Source of the DNA: Anaerolinea thermophila
GTDB lineage: Bacteria; Chloroflexota; Anaerolineae; Anaerolineales; Anaerolineaceae
Direction: 5' to 3'
Assembly: GCF_020723905.1 (NCBI RefSeq)
Contig: NZ_DYHZ01000002.1
Coordinates: 1-64,000 of the forward strand
DNA: 64,000 nucleotides
Positions 63,340-64,000 of the stretch are shown here, piece after piece. How positions within the stretch are numbered: position 1 is the first letter of the stretch; every line of letters starts with the position of its first letter. Below the pieces are notes generated by a model. That model did no database searches and was not told where the DNA came from. It saw only the letters and a list, made by a program, of their open reading frames with translations. The position numbers and the translations under genes were made by a program.

Positions 63340-63987
63340 ATGGACATTCCTTCAGGTTTCTGGGGCACACTCATTGCCTGCGCCCTGTACGGCGCAGTTC
63401 ATTCGGCGCTGGCTTCTCATACCGTCAAGGGATGGGCGGAGCGCCGCTTTGGCGCATGGGCACAGCGCACTTACCGCCTGTTTTTTGTCTTCATGGCTTC
63501 TCTGACCACGCTGGCACTGGCGGCGGTTCCCCTGATTCTGCCTGACCGCCCGCTGTATGTCATTCCCTTCCCGTGGGTGGTGCTGACGCTGGCTGTGCAG
63601 GCGTTTGCCGTGTGGGGACTGCTGATGGCATTGCGTCAAACCGATGCGCTTTCTTTTCTGGGATTGCGGCAGTTATCTGATCCCCAGCCTCTGCGCCGCC
63701 GCGCGCAGAGCGGAGAACTGATCACCGGCGGGTTTTACGGCATGGTGCGTCATCCGCTGTACCTGTTCTCGCTGATTCTCATCTGGCTGTTTCCCGTGGT
63801 GACCTGGAACATCCTTGCGCTGATGATCGGGATTTCGGCGTATCTTTATGTGGGCACTCTGCTGGAAGAGCGCAAATTGCTGGACGAATTTGGCGAAGCC
63901 TACGCCCGGTACCGGCGCGACACCCCGATGATTTTCCCCCGCCTGTTTCCCCGGCGTCCTAAAACGCCACGCCCAGAAGGAGAATGA
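63340..63987 (+). CDS. NnrU/ICMT-like membrane methyltransferase family protein
   Basis: 215 residues with about five membrane segments. GALYGAVHSALASHTVKGW-like start (VHSALAS) is typical of NnrU; GGFYGMVRHPLYLFSLILIW and LLEERKLLDEFGEAYARYRRDTPM are ICMT-like SAM-binding motifs. Substrate unknown. ATG 63340 chosen because the -10 box lies directly upstream; a longer frame from 63169 is rejected. Basic, Pro-rich tail. It may be a distant paralogue of the gene at 47705. Confidence 0.83.
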   Translation: MDIPSGFWGTLIACALYGAVHSALASHTVKGWAERRFGAWAQRTYRLFFVFMASLTTLALAAVPLILPDRPLYVIPFPWVVLTLAVQAFAVWGLLMALRQTDALSFLGLRQLSDPQPLRRRAQSGELITGGFYGMVRHPLYLFSLILIWLFPVVTWNILALMIGISAYLYVGTLLEERKLLDEFGEAYARYRRDTPMIFPRLFPRRPKTPRPEGE

Positions 63988-64000
63988 GCATCTCGGTGCG

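Noticed and set aside
1-64000. CRISPR arrays, tRNAs, insertion sequences
   Set aside because: No regularly spaced direct repeats, cloverleaf sequences or transposase genes were recognised by reading; a tRNAscan and IS search would be decisive.

Overview
The window looks like chromosomal DNA of a GC-rich Chloroflexota bacterium, most likely class Anaerolineae. This is inferred from gene content (Bacteroidetes-type ketol-acid reductoisomerase, citramalate synthase, HD-GYP sensors, Thr/Pro-rich lipoproteins) and codon bias; no marker was searched against a database. About 51 protein genes are supported. The first ~36 bases are the 3' end of a 5S rRNA. No tRNA, CRISPR array, prophage or intact insertion sequence was seen.

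Layout: 1-4306 carries a GT4 glycosyltransferase, a heparinase II/III-like protein and convergent folD. 4408-5929 is an isolated gene of unknown function with a near-consensus sigma70 promoter and its own terminator. 5994-20911 is a branched-chain amino acid block: the azlCD exporter, then a long operon ilvD-ilvB-ilvN-ilvC-leuA-orf70-leuC-leuD-cimA-leuB-ilvE-pheA. A leader (7097-7366) precedes ilvD. It encodes a 39-residue peptide packed with Phe, Ile, Leu and Val codons, followed by an intrinsic terminator and a matching 9-bp antiterminator, the layout of a ribosome-mediated attenuator. cimA supplies 2-oxobutyrate from pyruvate, so one operon can make Ile, Leu and Val, and its last gene serves Phe.

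20934-23333 (minus strand) is a fluoride-response operon: a crcB-type riboswitch overlapping a terminator, then crcB, a DUF190/CBS protein and a GNAT acetyltransferase. 23512-31838 holds a DUF3267 protein, an MFS carrier, an NrtR-like regulator, a PKD-domain lipoprotein, a lipoprotein phosphoesterase and a thioredoxin-CcdA fusion. 31838-35248 and 54783-57686 are two large HD-GYP sensor proteins. 35328-39933 (minus) is frr-uppS-cdsA-moaD-like-orf113-pepF. 40220-48391 includes an ArsR regulator, gyrA, an adenosine-specific kinase family protein, a secreted caspase-fold protein, der, an M55 aminopeptidase and an ICMT-like methyltransferase.

48582-53301 is a two-gene unit: a membrane-anchored TPR protein and a class A penicillin-binding protein in which key catalytic motifs of both domains are lost, a probable pseudoenzyme. 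The remainder holds a redoxin, an AadA-like nucleotidyltransferase, a three-gene operon (conserved unknown, NTP transferase, PAP2 phosphatase), a cytoplasmic GH5 hydrolase, an M28 peptidase, a candidate structured RNA and an NnrU/ICMT-like membrane protein.

Five genes have a -10 box ending only 6-7 bases before the start codon and no Shine-Dalgarno, which suggests frequent leaderless transcripts. The points most worth a second look are the ilv attenuator, the pseudo-PBP, orf70 inside the leu operon, the PKD lipoprotein's repeat domains, and the candidate RNA at 62976-63086.
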